Shown here piece after piece: positions 1 through 5,658 of a stretch of 5,658 bases of DNA. Within the stretch, counting starts at the first letter, position 1; each line of letters opens with the position of its first letter. The stretch comes from Mucilaginibacter sp. (GTDB lineage Bacteria; Bacteroidota; Bacteroidia; Sphingobacteriales; Sphingobacteriaceae). Location of the stretch: positions 1 through 5,658 of the forward strand of contig JAICXZ010000247.1 of NCBI GenBank assembly GCA_025934475.1. The letters are read 5' to 3'. Under the pieces are notes generated by a model. The model was not told the origin of the DNA. It was given only the letters and a program-made list of their open reading frames with translations, and did not search any database. A program made the position numbers and the translations under genes.

Positions 1-880
1 CAAATGAATCGACAATAGCCAATCCGATCAATCGCGGCATCAATTGCACTTTCGAGATTTTAAAGTATATGGCCCGGTCCTTCCCAAATTTTGGACCGAC
101 ATAATGTATCCACGGGTGTTTTTCTGCCGCCTCTTTGATCTTTGCTGCTTCAACGCCAGCGCCCACAAAAAGCATATGAAAATCAGGTATTGCTTCTCTG
201 GTTCTGTAACAGGCTTCCAATATAAAGTCGAAGTCTTTTTCAGGATATAATGAACCGCAATAGATGGCCACATTCTCGCTATCAATGCCAAGCTGCCCTT
301 TGAGCTCATTTACCTGCTCATTGGTTATTTTCTGATAATCCTCTTTTAGCTCGGCAGTTTCAATTGCGTTTTGTACAACTGTTATCTGGTTTGCCGGGTA
401 TTTTCGTTTTATTAAGAAATCCCTTGCTCCAGTGGTATATGCAAACCACCAGTCACAACTGTTTGCAAAGAAAAGTTTTATTTTATTATCGAAATTGTTA
501 ATGTCGTTCTGCATGTTGTATACATGACCCCAACAAGCATACTTATAGCTTGAGAAAAACCGAGACGCCATTAAATAGTAGTTGATAAGAAGCTTGTTCT
601 CAGATAAGGTGATCACCAGGTCCTTGCCATGGAGGTCGCGCATACAGGGCTGCCAGATAAAGTTCTTGCCCCTAAATTTGATAAACTTGTTTTCAACCGG
701 TTTGGCCCACTCAATTTTGGCCTCATCGTTCTTTAAGGCGTCAGTCTTGTTCGATTGTCCGTAAACGAGATCGAGATCTATATTATGGTCGAGAAGCTTC
801 TTTTTTAATAATTCAAAAAAAGCGACCCTGTATTGAGGTAAAAATTTGTAGATGATCAATACCTTTTTTCTGTCTTTCAT
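1..880 (-). CDS. GT-B glycosyltransferase (GT4-like), 3' end outside the window
   Basis: The reading frame is open from an ATG at 880 to the window edge: 293 codons with no stop, so the C-terminus is missing. Such enzymes transfer a sugar from an activated donor onto a growing polysaccharide or lipid-linked glycan at the cytoplasmic membrane face. The N-terminal half looks like a GT-B acceptor domain: a first beta strand KVLIIYKFLPQYR at residues 6-18, then ACWGHVYN near 115-122. The C-terminal half looks like a Glycos_transf_1 domain: VVQNAIET near 168-175, CGSLYPEKDFDFI near 208-220 (the donor-side GxL..EK segment), FVGAG at 238-242, and MPRLIGLAIVDSF at 281-293. The last segment sits where GT4 enzymes usually carry EGFGLxxxEA, so the second acidic residue would be Asp here. 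No Shine-Dalgarno sequence precedes the ATG, and the 5' side is AT-rich. Sugar and acceptor cannot be told from sequence. The nearby deacetylase and acyltransferase suggest a surface-polysaccharide locus. Confidence 0.88.
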   Translation of the reverse strand, partial: MKDRKKVLIIYKFLPQYRVAFFELLKKKLLDHNIDLDLVYGQSNKTDALKNDEAKIEWAKPVENKFIKFRGKNFIWQPCMRDLHGKDLVITLSENKLLINYYLMASRFFSSYKYACWGHVYNMQNDINNFDNKIKLFFANSCDWWFAYTTGARDFLIKRKYPANQITVVQNAIETAELKEDYQKITNEQVNELKGQLGIDSENVAIYCGSLYPEKDFDFILEACYRTREAIPDFHMLFVGAGVEAAKIKEAAEKHPWIHYVGPKFGKDRAIYFKISKVQLMPRLIGLAIVDSF

Positions 881-903
881 TATGTAAATCTATATGAGCT
901 TAT

Positions 904-1008
904 TTATTCATAATAGGTGATAGTCGGAATGCCGCTGAAACTGTCGTCAGATGATTTTTTGCGTTGCAGGCTGTTATACGTCGGAATCCAAATAGAGATG
1001 CGAAACAT
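904..1008 (-). CDS. Doubtful 34-codon ORF with a GT2-like first strand
   Basis: An ATG at 1008 opens 34 codons ending in TAA at 904-906, 23 bp before the glycosyltransferase start. The peptide begins MFRISIWIPTYNSLQ. ISIWIPTYN resembles the first beta strand of family-2 glycosyltransferases (xVSVIIPTYN), but what follows (RKKSSDDSFSGIPTITYYE) does not continue like that fold. It could be the N-terminal stub of a deleted GT2 gene, a short leader ORF, or chance. I see no ribosome binding site. Together with the ORF at 1040-1186 it covers most of the 317-bp gap 881-1197; nothing else is recognisable there. Confidence 0.2.
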   Translation of the reverse strand: MFRISIWIPTYNSLQRKKSSDDSFSGIPTITYYE

Positions 1009-1039
1009 TTTGCAACTGTTTAAGCAAACATCCGGCCAA

Positions 1040-1186
1040 CTATTTTGATTTGAAATATGTGCCGAAATAATGACCAGCCTGCCGGTCCATTTTTTTGAGC
1101 GGAAAACGGTCTGCGTCAGCTAGATGTTTGAAGCCGGGCAATCCCGAAATATAGGTATGGCAAATAACAAGGGCAAATTTGTACAT
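1040..1186 (-). CDS. Small hypothetical protein, 48 aa, directly downstream of the deacetylase gene
   Basis: An ATG at 1186 opens 48 codons ending in TAG at 1040-1042. It begins 11 bp after the deacetylase stop codon, a typical operon spacing, with GAGG 2 bases before the ATG (very close for a ribosome binding site). The peptide has a moderately hydrophobic N-terminus (MYKFALVICHTYISGLPGF) and a basic, aromatic C-terminus (DRFPLKKMDRQAGHYFGTYF, then KSK). Composition and codon choice look protein-like, with no rare-codon clusters or low complexity. I do not recognise the family. It could be a genuine small protein translated with the deacetylase, or the C-terminal remnant of a larger gene whose 5' part was lost, since the frame is open for only 7 codons upstream of the ATG. 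After the TAG the same frame continues for about 21 codons to a TAA. Confidence 0.35.
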   Translation of the reverse strand: MYKFALVICHTYISGLPGFKHLADADRFPLKKMDRQAGHYFGTYFKSK

Positions 1187-1197
1187 CGCCTCGGCAA

Positions 1198-1941
1198 TTA
1201 CGCTTTATTATTCATAAGCGATCCCGGATAATCGAAACTATGCTCACGACCCATAAGCCGGTCTATAATTTCGCCTTTCGCATTAAAATCGGGGTGCACC
1301 ATAATTTCAATAATTCCGGTGCCATTCTGTGTCTCTTTCTTTTGATGCGCAGGCAGGTCGAGCTGGCTTCCGAAATAATCTGAGTAATTCACCCTTTTTC
1401 TCTTCAGGTAATAGTTTATAACATCACGATATTTATTCTTGTGCAAGGCCGAGCGTTCAAGATTATTCAGTATCCTCATCGAAGGGATCTTATGCTCCTT
1501 TAGTAAAGCAATCATAATTTGCAGAATCCCCCACATTTCGTGCATATGCTGGTGCGTGTCAATATGGGTTATTGGTATGCCGTTTTTCCTTGCTTTATTG
1601 ATTTGGGCGCTGTACTCCTCAAAAATTATTTTTTTTTGATCACTGTCCAGGTACGATAATTTTTTGGCAAATAATTTACGCGGAAGTTTTTCAGCATTAA
1701 AAAGATATGGAAAACGTTCCACAGCGCTGGTAAGTGGTTTGCCTTCCGTCAGCACCAAATGAACACCTATTTTATCTGTTATTTTATGCTGGTGTGCCAA
1801 TTCCACGGCTTCCTCAAAACCGGGCATATTAGCCATTAGGGTAGTACTGTTTATTGTATTGTTGTTAAATGAGTCAATGATTGCCTGGTTTACCGAATGT
1901 TTTAATCCGAAATCATCAGCATTGATAATAATATTTTTCAT
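1198..1941 (-). CDS. YdjC/ChbG-family carbohydrate deacetylase
   Basis: This family comprises metal-dependent deacetylases that remove N-acetyl groups from sugars such as diacetylchitobiose; in polysaccharide loci they are thought to deacetylate cell-envelope glycans. The 247-residue protein is full length for the family. Numbered from the ATG at 1941, the visible active-site motifs are NADDFG at 7-12 (metal and catalytic Asp9/Asp10), GVHLVLTEG at 59-67 (His61), THIDTHQHMH at 125-134 (His126 and His130 as likely metal and catalytic residues) and MVHPDF at 214-219 (His216). All look intact, so it should be active. A TTG at 1974 would add 11 residues in frame. I prefer the ATG because family members start right before the IIINADDFG strand. 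There is no signal peptide, so it is probably cytoplasmic. A run of nine A residues lies in codons 102-105. The true substrate is not decidable from sequence. Confidence 0.9.
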   Translation of the reverse strand: MKNIIINADDFGLKHSVNQAIIDSFNNNTINSTTLMANMPGFEEAVELAHQHKITDKIGVHLVLTEGKPLTSAVERFPYLFNAEKLPRKLFAKKLSYLDSDQKKIIFEEYSAQINKARKNGIPITHIDTHQHMHEMWGILQIMIALLKEHKIPSMRILNNLERSALHKNKYRDVINYYLKRKRVNYSDYFGSQLDLPAHQKKETQNGTGIIEIMVHPDFNAKGEIIDRLMGREHSFDYPGSLMNNKA

Positions 1942-2122
1942 TCCTCGCTCATCAAATAATTCAAGCCGTTTCAAATAGTTGGCTTAATTTTTCGGTCACT
2001 AATATAGCGTTTCCGGGGGATATTTTCGGCGTCCAATCCGTCGGAAATTGCCGGTTTCAGCACATCAATTAACCAACCGGGGAAATCCAATGCAATAACT
2101 ATAAGTTTGAACAATGGTTTTT

Positions 2123-2149
2123 AAAAATAACGACTTTTCTTAAAAATCG
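2123..2149 (-). terminator. Weak terminator-like hairpin downstream of the acyltransferase gene
   Basis: Read on the minus strand, CGATTTTTAAGAAAAGTCG (2149-2131) folds into an eight-position stem with one mismatch and a 3-base loop, followed directly by TTATTTTT. It lies 57 bp after the acyltransferase stop. The stem has only three or so G-C pairs, so termination would be inefficient at best. The arrangement (hairpin, then T-run, same strand as the gene) is what supports the call. Confidence 0.3.
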
Positions 2150-2205
2150 ACATTTATTGCCCCAATTCAATCTAAGTTGATTTATAACATAAAGAAACCC
2201 CTACG

Positions 2206-3321
2206 TTACAAACTTCCAAACGCTGGGGCATTTTGTTGTACTTTGTTTACTGCCCTGCTCTTTGGCTTACCCAAAGAAAAGAGCCACCACATATTAAGCC
2301 TGTTGGCCAATTTGTAGAAAAGGATCGGGACAGCCACGGCAGTGGTCCAGCAAATGCCAACAAGCAAAAGTATGTTGTGCATATGCAGGGTTTTAACACA
2401 AAGCATGCAGGTAGCGATGATAACAATGTAGTGCATGCAGTAAATATAAAGCGAATGGAATCCAATAGTTTTTAAGGCTGGTAGCACATCCCATTTCTGA
2501 AGAAGAAATGAGAAAGCAATGGAAAAACTACAACCCAATAACCCTTGAAATAAGAACAGGATCGGGATTGAATTTTCCACATAAAAGATGTTGTGATGAG
2601 CTATGTTGTAATTCATGACGATGCCCTGAACTAACGCAAATGGCACCATCAAAATAAAAAATAGCTTTCTGGAATACAGGAAGTCCCTGGCGTTGTCGGA
2701 TAATAAGATGCCCGACAAGAGATCACCCACAGCAAAAAAGATGTAGTATTTAAAAATATCTGCAAAGAAACCCACTTGCAGGTTGTTGGTTGTAACGTAT
2801 CCCGACGCTAAATACAGCAGCAGGCCCAGCATTAAGTTATGAAGTGCAGATAGCTTGAATTTCACTTTAACGAAAGCGTAAATAAAAGATATGCAAAATA
2901 GTGCGTGCAAATACCACAGCGGCGCTATTTTGCGTGGGTCTGCCAATATGTAAAAATATAAAGACGGACTGCCATGTTTAAGCGATAAGTTGCCCGCGGC
3001 CAATTGCAAGGTAACTCTGATAAATCCCCAGATTAACAGCGGGTAAAATACGGTGTTAAAGCGATTTTTTATATACCCGTTGAGCCCCCTCTTTTCGAGG
3101 CTTCTGTTTAATAGTACCCCGGAAACCATGAAAAAGAGTGGCATCCTGAAACCGTAAAGGAAGATATTGGAATATTTGAGTATCCAGTAAGCATCCGCAT
3201 TGATATTGAAGTAAAATTGAAGCAAATAGGATAAGTGCAAATAGCAAACAAGTATGATACTTATTCCTTTATCGTAGTCTATCCACGATAATCTATTGTT
3301 AATTAGTGGCTTAGGGGTCAT
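2206..3321 (-). CDS. Membrane acyltransferase, Acyl_transf_3 (PF01757) family
   Basis: Members of this family are integral-membrane enzymes that move acetyl or other acyl groups onto sugars of O-antigens, exopolysaccharides, Nod factors or similar glycans. The 371-aa product has about ten hydrophobic helices, roughly at 19-38, 52-72, 90-109, 134-151, 158-176, 186-205, 219-236, 250-273, 290-308 and 317-336, followed by a basic cytoplasmic-looking tail. The family signature is visible: SWIDYDKGISIILVCYLH at 12-29 with the probable catalytic His29, FRMPLFFMVSG at 58-68, APLWYLHALF at 133-142 and SLYIYCMH at 290-297. Position 18, where many members have the Arg of an R-X10-H pair, is Lys (K-X10-H), as in the DxxKGI-type subgroup. 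The start is the first ATG, directly after an AT-rich stretch without a Shine-Dalgarno sequence. It is probably transcribed separately from nuoD (175-bp gap) and may belong with the deacetylase and glycosyltransferase. Acyl donor and acceptor are unknown. Confidence 0.9.
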   Translation of the reverse strand: MTPKPLINNRLSWIDYDKGISIILVCYLHLSYLLQFYFNINADAYWILKYSNIFLYGFRMPLFFMVSGVLLNRSLEKRGLNGYIKNRFNTVFYPLLIWGFIRVTLQLAAGNLSLKHGSPSLYFYILADPRKIAPLWYLHALFCISFIYAFVKVKFKLSALHNLMLGLLLYLASGYVTTNNLQVGFFADIFKYYIFFAVGDLLSGILLSDNARDFLYSRKLFFILMVPFALVQGIVMNYNIAHHNIFYVENSIPILFLFQGLLGCSFSIAFSFLLQKWDVLPALKTIGFHSLYIYCMHYIVIIATCMLCVKTLHMHNILLLVGICWTTAVAVPILFYKLANRLNMWWLFSLGKPKSRAVNKVQQNAPAFGSL

Positions 3322-3425
3322 TAAATTCTAATCTAAAATTAAAATAATAGAAACGGCTATGTAATAATATTTAACCCATATCAAGCTTGTTGATGTGTTT
3401 AAATTGTGATTTACAGATGGTTAGG

Positions 3426-3476
3426 CCTTACGGAATATAAGAGGTAAGGTATTATTATATCCGAAGCAAAACGGAT
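3426..3476. other. Two small hairpins after nuoD
   Basis: Two short inverted repeats lie 20-70 bp past the nuoD stop: ATCCG / CGGAT (3459-3463 with 3472-3476, 8-base loop) and CCTTAC / GTAAGG (3426-3431 with 3444-3449, 12-base loop). Neither is followed by a clear T-run on the minus strand, so I do not call a factor-independent terminator. They may mark the end of the nuo transcript. The rest of the gap 3322-3496 is AT-rich, with no ORF and no convincing Bacteroidota promoter (TAnnTTTG with an upstream TTG). Confidence 0.25.
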
Positions 3477-3496
3477 GCCAATTTCTAAATGCCGAA

Positions 3497-4738
3497 TTAT
3501 CGGTCCACTTCGCCGAGTACGAAGTCTATAGAACCGATGATGGCGATGAGGTCAGCTATCATAACGCCTTTAGATATAGCGGGAAGCACAGAGAGATTAC
3601 AAAAGCTTGGGCCGCGCGATTTAACCCTGAAAGGTATCTCGGTATCCATGAGCCTTATGTTGCCTTCTTTGTCGAATTCTTTTTTCTTTTGATGGATAAA
3701 ATAGAAGCCTAGCTCGCCTTTGGCACCCTCACCGCGCACATAATAATCCTGCGGTTTTGGGGTGAGTTTTTTGGGTAATTTAGCCCGTGGATCAAAATCT
3801 GGGGTGCGTTTTAATTCCTTTTGCAGGCGATCGAGGCATTGCTCAACGATGCGCAGTGACTGCTCAATTTCATCAACGCGTACTTTATAGCGGTCCCAAC
3901 AATCGCCTACAGTGCCCATTTCGCCCTTGCCTACCGGAACCTCAAAATCCAGCTCCGGATATATAGAATAGCCATCTATGCGGCGCAGATCCCATTTTAA
4001 CCCCGAGCCACGCAGCATTGGGCCCGAGCATCCATAGTTGATTGCAACATCCATGGGAAGCACGCCTACATTGGCTGTACGCTGGATAAATATCTGATTT
4101 TCAGTTAGCAGTCCGTTTAGTTCGTGCAGCTTCGGTTTAAAATATTCTACAAACTCGCGGCAACGCTCTTCAAAGCCAACCGGCAAGTCGTAAAATAAAC
4201 CTCCGACCCATATGTAATTATATAGCATTCGCGAGCCCGATGCCCATTCCAGCATGCCCATAATGTGTTCCCGATCGCGGAAACACCACAGGAAAGGAGT
4301 GAAGGCGCCAATATCGATACCATAGGTACCGATAGCAATCAGGTGAGACGCAATACGATTGAGCTCACATACGAGTACTCGGATATACTCGATGCGCTTG
4401 GGAATTTCTTTCTCAATACCGAGCATTTTTTCCACACCCATTACCCATATGTGGCTGTTGTTCATAGAGGCCAGGTAATCCATCCGGTCGGTAAAGGGTA
4501 TGGTTTGCTGATAGGTGAGTGATTCAGCGTGCTTTTCGAAACAACGGTGGAGATAACCGATGTGGGGAATTACTTCTTTAACGATCTCGCCATCGGTAAT
4601 TAATTCGAGACGAAGTACACCATGCGTAGACGGATGCTGAGGACCCATATTGAGGACCATTTCCTCGGTAGAGGCTTCTGCTATCTTTTTGGTATAGCGT
4701 TCTAATGCTTCTTCGTATTTCGAATTTGTGATATTCAC
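3497..4738 (-). CDS. nuoD: NADH-quinone oxidoreductase subunit D (complex I, 49-kDa type)
   Basis: NuoD sits in the peripheral arm of respiratory complex I at the membrane junction and, with NuoB, forms the quinone-reducing pocket. The 413-aa product is full length. Clear family blocks are [20 protein letters not shown] at 31-50, [13 protein letters not shown] at 60-72, [16 protein letters not shown] at 81-96, and a C-terminal segment ending [13 protein letters not shown] (401-413). His39 (in PSTHG) and Tyr88 (in RMDYL) correspond to the quinone head-group ligands known as His38 and Tyr87 in Thermus Nqo4, so the site looks intact. The start is GTG at 4738; the next in-frame Met codons (27 and 31) lie at or inside the conserved block, and 26-30 residues before [10 protein letters not shown] is plausible. 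No Shine-Dalgarno sequence is visible. It lies 136 bp after nuoC, with a large palindrome between them. No nuoE follows; the next gene is an unrelated acyltransferase after 175 bp. Confidence 0.98.
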   Translation of the reverse strand: MNITNSKYEEALERYTKKIAEASTEEMVLNMGPQHPSTHGVLRLELITDGEIVKEVIPHIGYLHRCFEKHAESLTYQQTIPFTDRMDYLASMNNSHIWVMGVEKMLGIEKEIPKRIEYIRVLVCELNRIASHLIAIGTYGIDIGAFTPFLWCFRDREHIMGMLEWASGSRMLYNYIWVGGLFYDLPVGFEERCREFVEYFKPKLHELNGLLTENQIFIQRTANVGVLPMDVAINYGCSGPMLRGSGLKWDLRRIDGYSIYPELDFEVPVGKGEMGTVGDCWDRYKVRVDEIEQSLRIVEQCLDRLQKELKRTPDFDPRAKLPKKLTPKPQDYYVRGEGAKGELGFYFIHQKKKEFDKEGNIRLMDTEIPFRVKSRGPSFCNLSVLPAISKGVMIADLIAIIGSIDFVLGEVDR

Positions 4739-4756
4739 CTATTGTGTTTTATTTCC

Positions 4757-4865
4757 AATTAAGCCATCATTGTGAAGTACGAAGCAATCTCCGAACCATG
4801 CCTGGCAAAGCGCAATTGATTTGCGTGCGCAGAGATTGCTTCGTACCTCGCAATGACGCTTTATT
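4757..4865. repeat. Large imperfect palindrome (REP/MITE-like) between nuoC and nuoD
   Basis: The left arm at 4767-4792 and the right arm at 4831-4856 are inverted copies matching at 23 of 26 positions. The core TACGAAGCAATCTC (4778-4791) is exactly repeated as GAGATTGCTTCGTA (4832-4845). The complementarity extends outward with small bulges: AATTAAGC (4757-4764) against GCTTTATT (4858-4865) matches at 7 of 8. Inside lies a second small stem, CGCAA (4811-4815) with TTGCG (4821-4825). As RNA this would form one hairpin of about 105 nt on either strand. The arm motif (CATTGCGAGGTACGAAGCA then ATCTC) resembles, from memory, a repeat class scattered through intergenic regions of many bacteria, including Bacteroidota. 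I see no flanking direct repeat marking an insertion and no transposase. It starts 9 bp past the nuoC stop and ends 18 bp before the nuoD GTG. Confidence 0.85.
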
Positions 4866-4874
4866 ATTAGATTA

Positions 4875-5375
4875 TCAGTCTATTTTAATTCCTTTATAGT
4901 ATTTATCAACCGTTGTATAATCCTTTCGTAAAGGATATCCATCCCAGTCATCCGGCAGCAAGAGCCTTCGTAAATCCGGATGTCCTTCAAAAAATATCCC
5001 CTCCATCTCAAAGGCTTCACGTTCGTGCCAGTCGGCGGCGTGATAAACGGACGTTATACTCGGGAATGATGGCAGTTCACCCAGATCCCGATTATTTTCC
5101 TTGCTGATCTTCAGCGTAAATTGAGTTTGATAGGGGATAGAAGCCAGGTGATACACCACCCCAAAGCGCTTTTCATCAACCCCATAATCAACACCACTGA
5201 GGCACGACAAAAAATCGAAGTAGGTTTTCGGATTATCCCTTAATTCAAGACAAACCTCAACGATACGCTCGTGGGCAATCAGCAAAGCAGGTTGTAAACC
5301 GCCTGGTTCTTCACCAACTATGACATCCTCACCAAATTTATTGATCAGCAAAGCTTTGATATCTTCGAAACTCAT
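4875..5375 (-). CDS. nuoC: NADH-quinone oxidoreductase subunit C (complex I, 30-kDa type)
   Basis: NuoC is a peripheral-arm subunit of complex I that packs against NuoD and NuoB; it carries no redox centre and is needed for assembly. The 166-aa length fits the stand-alone (non NuoCD-fused) form. The signature of the family is at the C-terminal end: [20 protein letters not shown] at 115-134, then [18 protein letters not shown] at 136-153. The usual (Y/F)D(M/L)(F/Y)G segment reads FEMEG here, so the conserved Asp and aromatic residue are both Glu, while the surrounding ERE, GHP and PLRKDY residues are kept. The N-terminal part, including [13 protein letters not shown] at 53-65, matches the family fold. 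The ATG at 5375 overlaps the pdxH stop by 4 bp, implying translational coupling with pdxH instead of the usual nuoB. nuoD follows after a 136-bp gap holding a palindrome. Confidence 0.97.
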   Translation of the reverse strand: MSFEDIKALLINKFGEDVIVGEEPGGLQPALLIAHERIVEVCLELRDNPKTYFDFLSCLSGVDYGVDEKRFGVVYHLASIPYQTQFTLKISKENNRDLGELPSFPSITSVYHAADWHEREAFEMEGIFFEGHPDLRRLLLPDDWDGYPLRKDYTTVDKYYKGIKID

Positions 5376-5658
5376 GGCGCCAGGCGTACTTTTTTCCAGG
5401 TTTTTTTATCTATCCGCTTGTAAACAACGCGGTCGTGAAGCCGACTTGGACGTCCCTGCCAGAATTCGATAAGTTGTGGCCTCAGAACGTAGCCACCCCA
5501 ATATGATGGTTTGGGAACTTCTTCGTTGGCATACTGCGCTTCAAGCTCGGTCCATTTGGTTTCGAGCACAGAGCGGTCGGCTATTTCCTGGCTCTGTGGC
5601 GAAACAACGGCACCAACCTGGCTGCCTTTCGGGCGCGAGTGGAAATATTGTTCAGAAG
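5372..5658 (-). CDS. pdxH: Pyridoxamine/pyridoxine 5'-phosphate oxidase, C-terminal part
   Basis: PdxH is a cytoplasmic FMN enzyme that oxidises pyridoxamine or pyridoxine 5'-phosphate to pyridoxal 5'-phosphate, using oxygen and giving hydrogen peroxide. It is the last step of vitamin B6 cofactor synthesis and salvage. Only the last 94 codons are in the window; the 5' part lies beyond 5658, and the first complete codon is at 5656. Visible family motifs in order are [20 protein letters not shown] (usually SQIGAWVSxQS, so the Trp is Val here), [33 protein letters not shown] with the substrate-contacting Arg and His of RLHDR, and the terminal W..VRLAP. The end at TGA 5372-5374 agrees with the usual ...RLAP terminus of the family, so the C-terminus is complete. 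It overlaps nuoC by 4 bp (ATGA), implying co-transcription. Confidence 0.97.
   Translation of the reverse strand, partial: SEQYFHSRPKGSQVGAVVSPQSQEIADRSVLETKWTELEAQYANEEVPKPSYWGGYVLRPQLIEFWQGRPSRLHDRVVYKRIDKKTWKKVRLAP

Noticed and set aside
40..309. 89-codon minus-strand frame
   Set aside because: It lies in another frame inside the glycosyltransferase gene, whose own frame carries recognisable family motifs through this stretch.
881..890. TAGATTTA (minus strand) as a Bacteroidota -7 promoter element
   Set aside because: It has one mismatch to TAnnTTTG, no TTG at the right distance upstream, and it abuts the ATG at 880, leaving no leader.
1198..1974. TTG at 1974 as deacetylase start
   Set aside because: It adds 11 residues not typical of the family, while the ATG at 1941 directly precedes the conserved first strand and NADDFG motif.
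2247..2475. Open frames on both strands within the acyltransferase 3' part
   Set aside because: They overlap the real membrane-protein frame, have no family features and lack start signals; they are overlap artefacts.
4265..4522. 85-codon plus-strand frame antisense to nuoD
   Set aside because: nuoD is strongly conserved on the other strand here; the antisense frame is explained by its codon pattern.
4757..4865. Palindrome as a CRISPR repeat or a factor-independent terminator
   Set aside because: There is one inverted pair, not a series of direct repeats with spacers, and no T-run follows the stem on the minus strand.

Overview
The window reads as chromosomal DNA of a Bacteroidota bacterium, most likely Sphingobacteriaceae (Mucilaginibacter/Pedobacter-like). 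This is inferred from the flavour of the NuoC, NuoD and PdxH proteins, AT-rich start regions without Shine-Dalgarno sequences, and a large REP/MITE-like palindrome in an intergenic gap. No search was run. Every supported gene lies on the minus strand, so transcription runs from high to low coordinates.

Layout in transcription order. (1) 5658-5372: the last 94 codons of pdxH (pyridoxamine 5'-phosphate oxidase), whose stop overlaps the nuoC start by 4 bp (ATGA). (2) 5375-4875: nuoC, the 30-kDa-type subunit of respiratory complex I. (3) 4865-4757: a long, nearly palindromic element that would fold as one hairpin, between nuoC and nuoD. (4) 4738-3497: nuoD, the 49-kDa-type quinone-site subunit, with a GTG start. 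(5) 3496-3322: an AT-rich gap with two small hairpins and no gene. (6) 3321-2206: an integral-membrane acyltransferase of the Acyl_transf_3 family. (7) 2205-1942: a gap with a weak terminator-like hairpin and one doubtful short ORF. (8) 1941-1198: a YdjC/ChbG-family carbohydrate deacetylase. (9) 1197-881: a 317-bp gap with two short ORFs (48 and 34 codons) that look more coding-like than expected but match nothing I can name. (10) 880-1: a GT-B glycosyltransferase (GT4-like), cut off by the window edge.

Two functional blocks meet here. The right half is core metabolism: vitamin B6 cofactor synthesis plus the quinone-proximal arm of complex I. nuoB is not directly upstream of nuoC, and nuoE is not directly downstream of nuoD. 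The left half looks like one end of a surface-polysaccharide or glycan-modification locus (membrane O-acyltransferase, carbohydrate deacetylase, glycosyltransferase). Two hand-counted 60-base lines in that half (in the acyltransferase and the glycosyltransferase) are about 35-38% G+C, one in the deacetylase about 47%, and one in nuoD about 53%. The change of block falls in the gap at 3322-3496.

I do not see a clearly new biological system. The items most worth a second look are the palindrome inside the nuoC-nuoD pair, the pdxH-nuoC overlap with its non-standard nuo gene order, and the short unexplained ORFs around the deacetylase gene.
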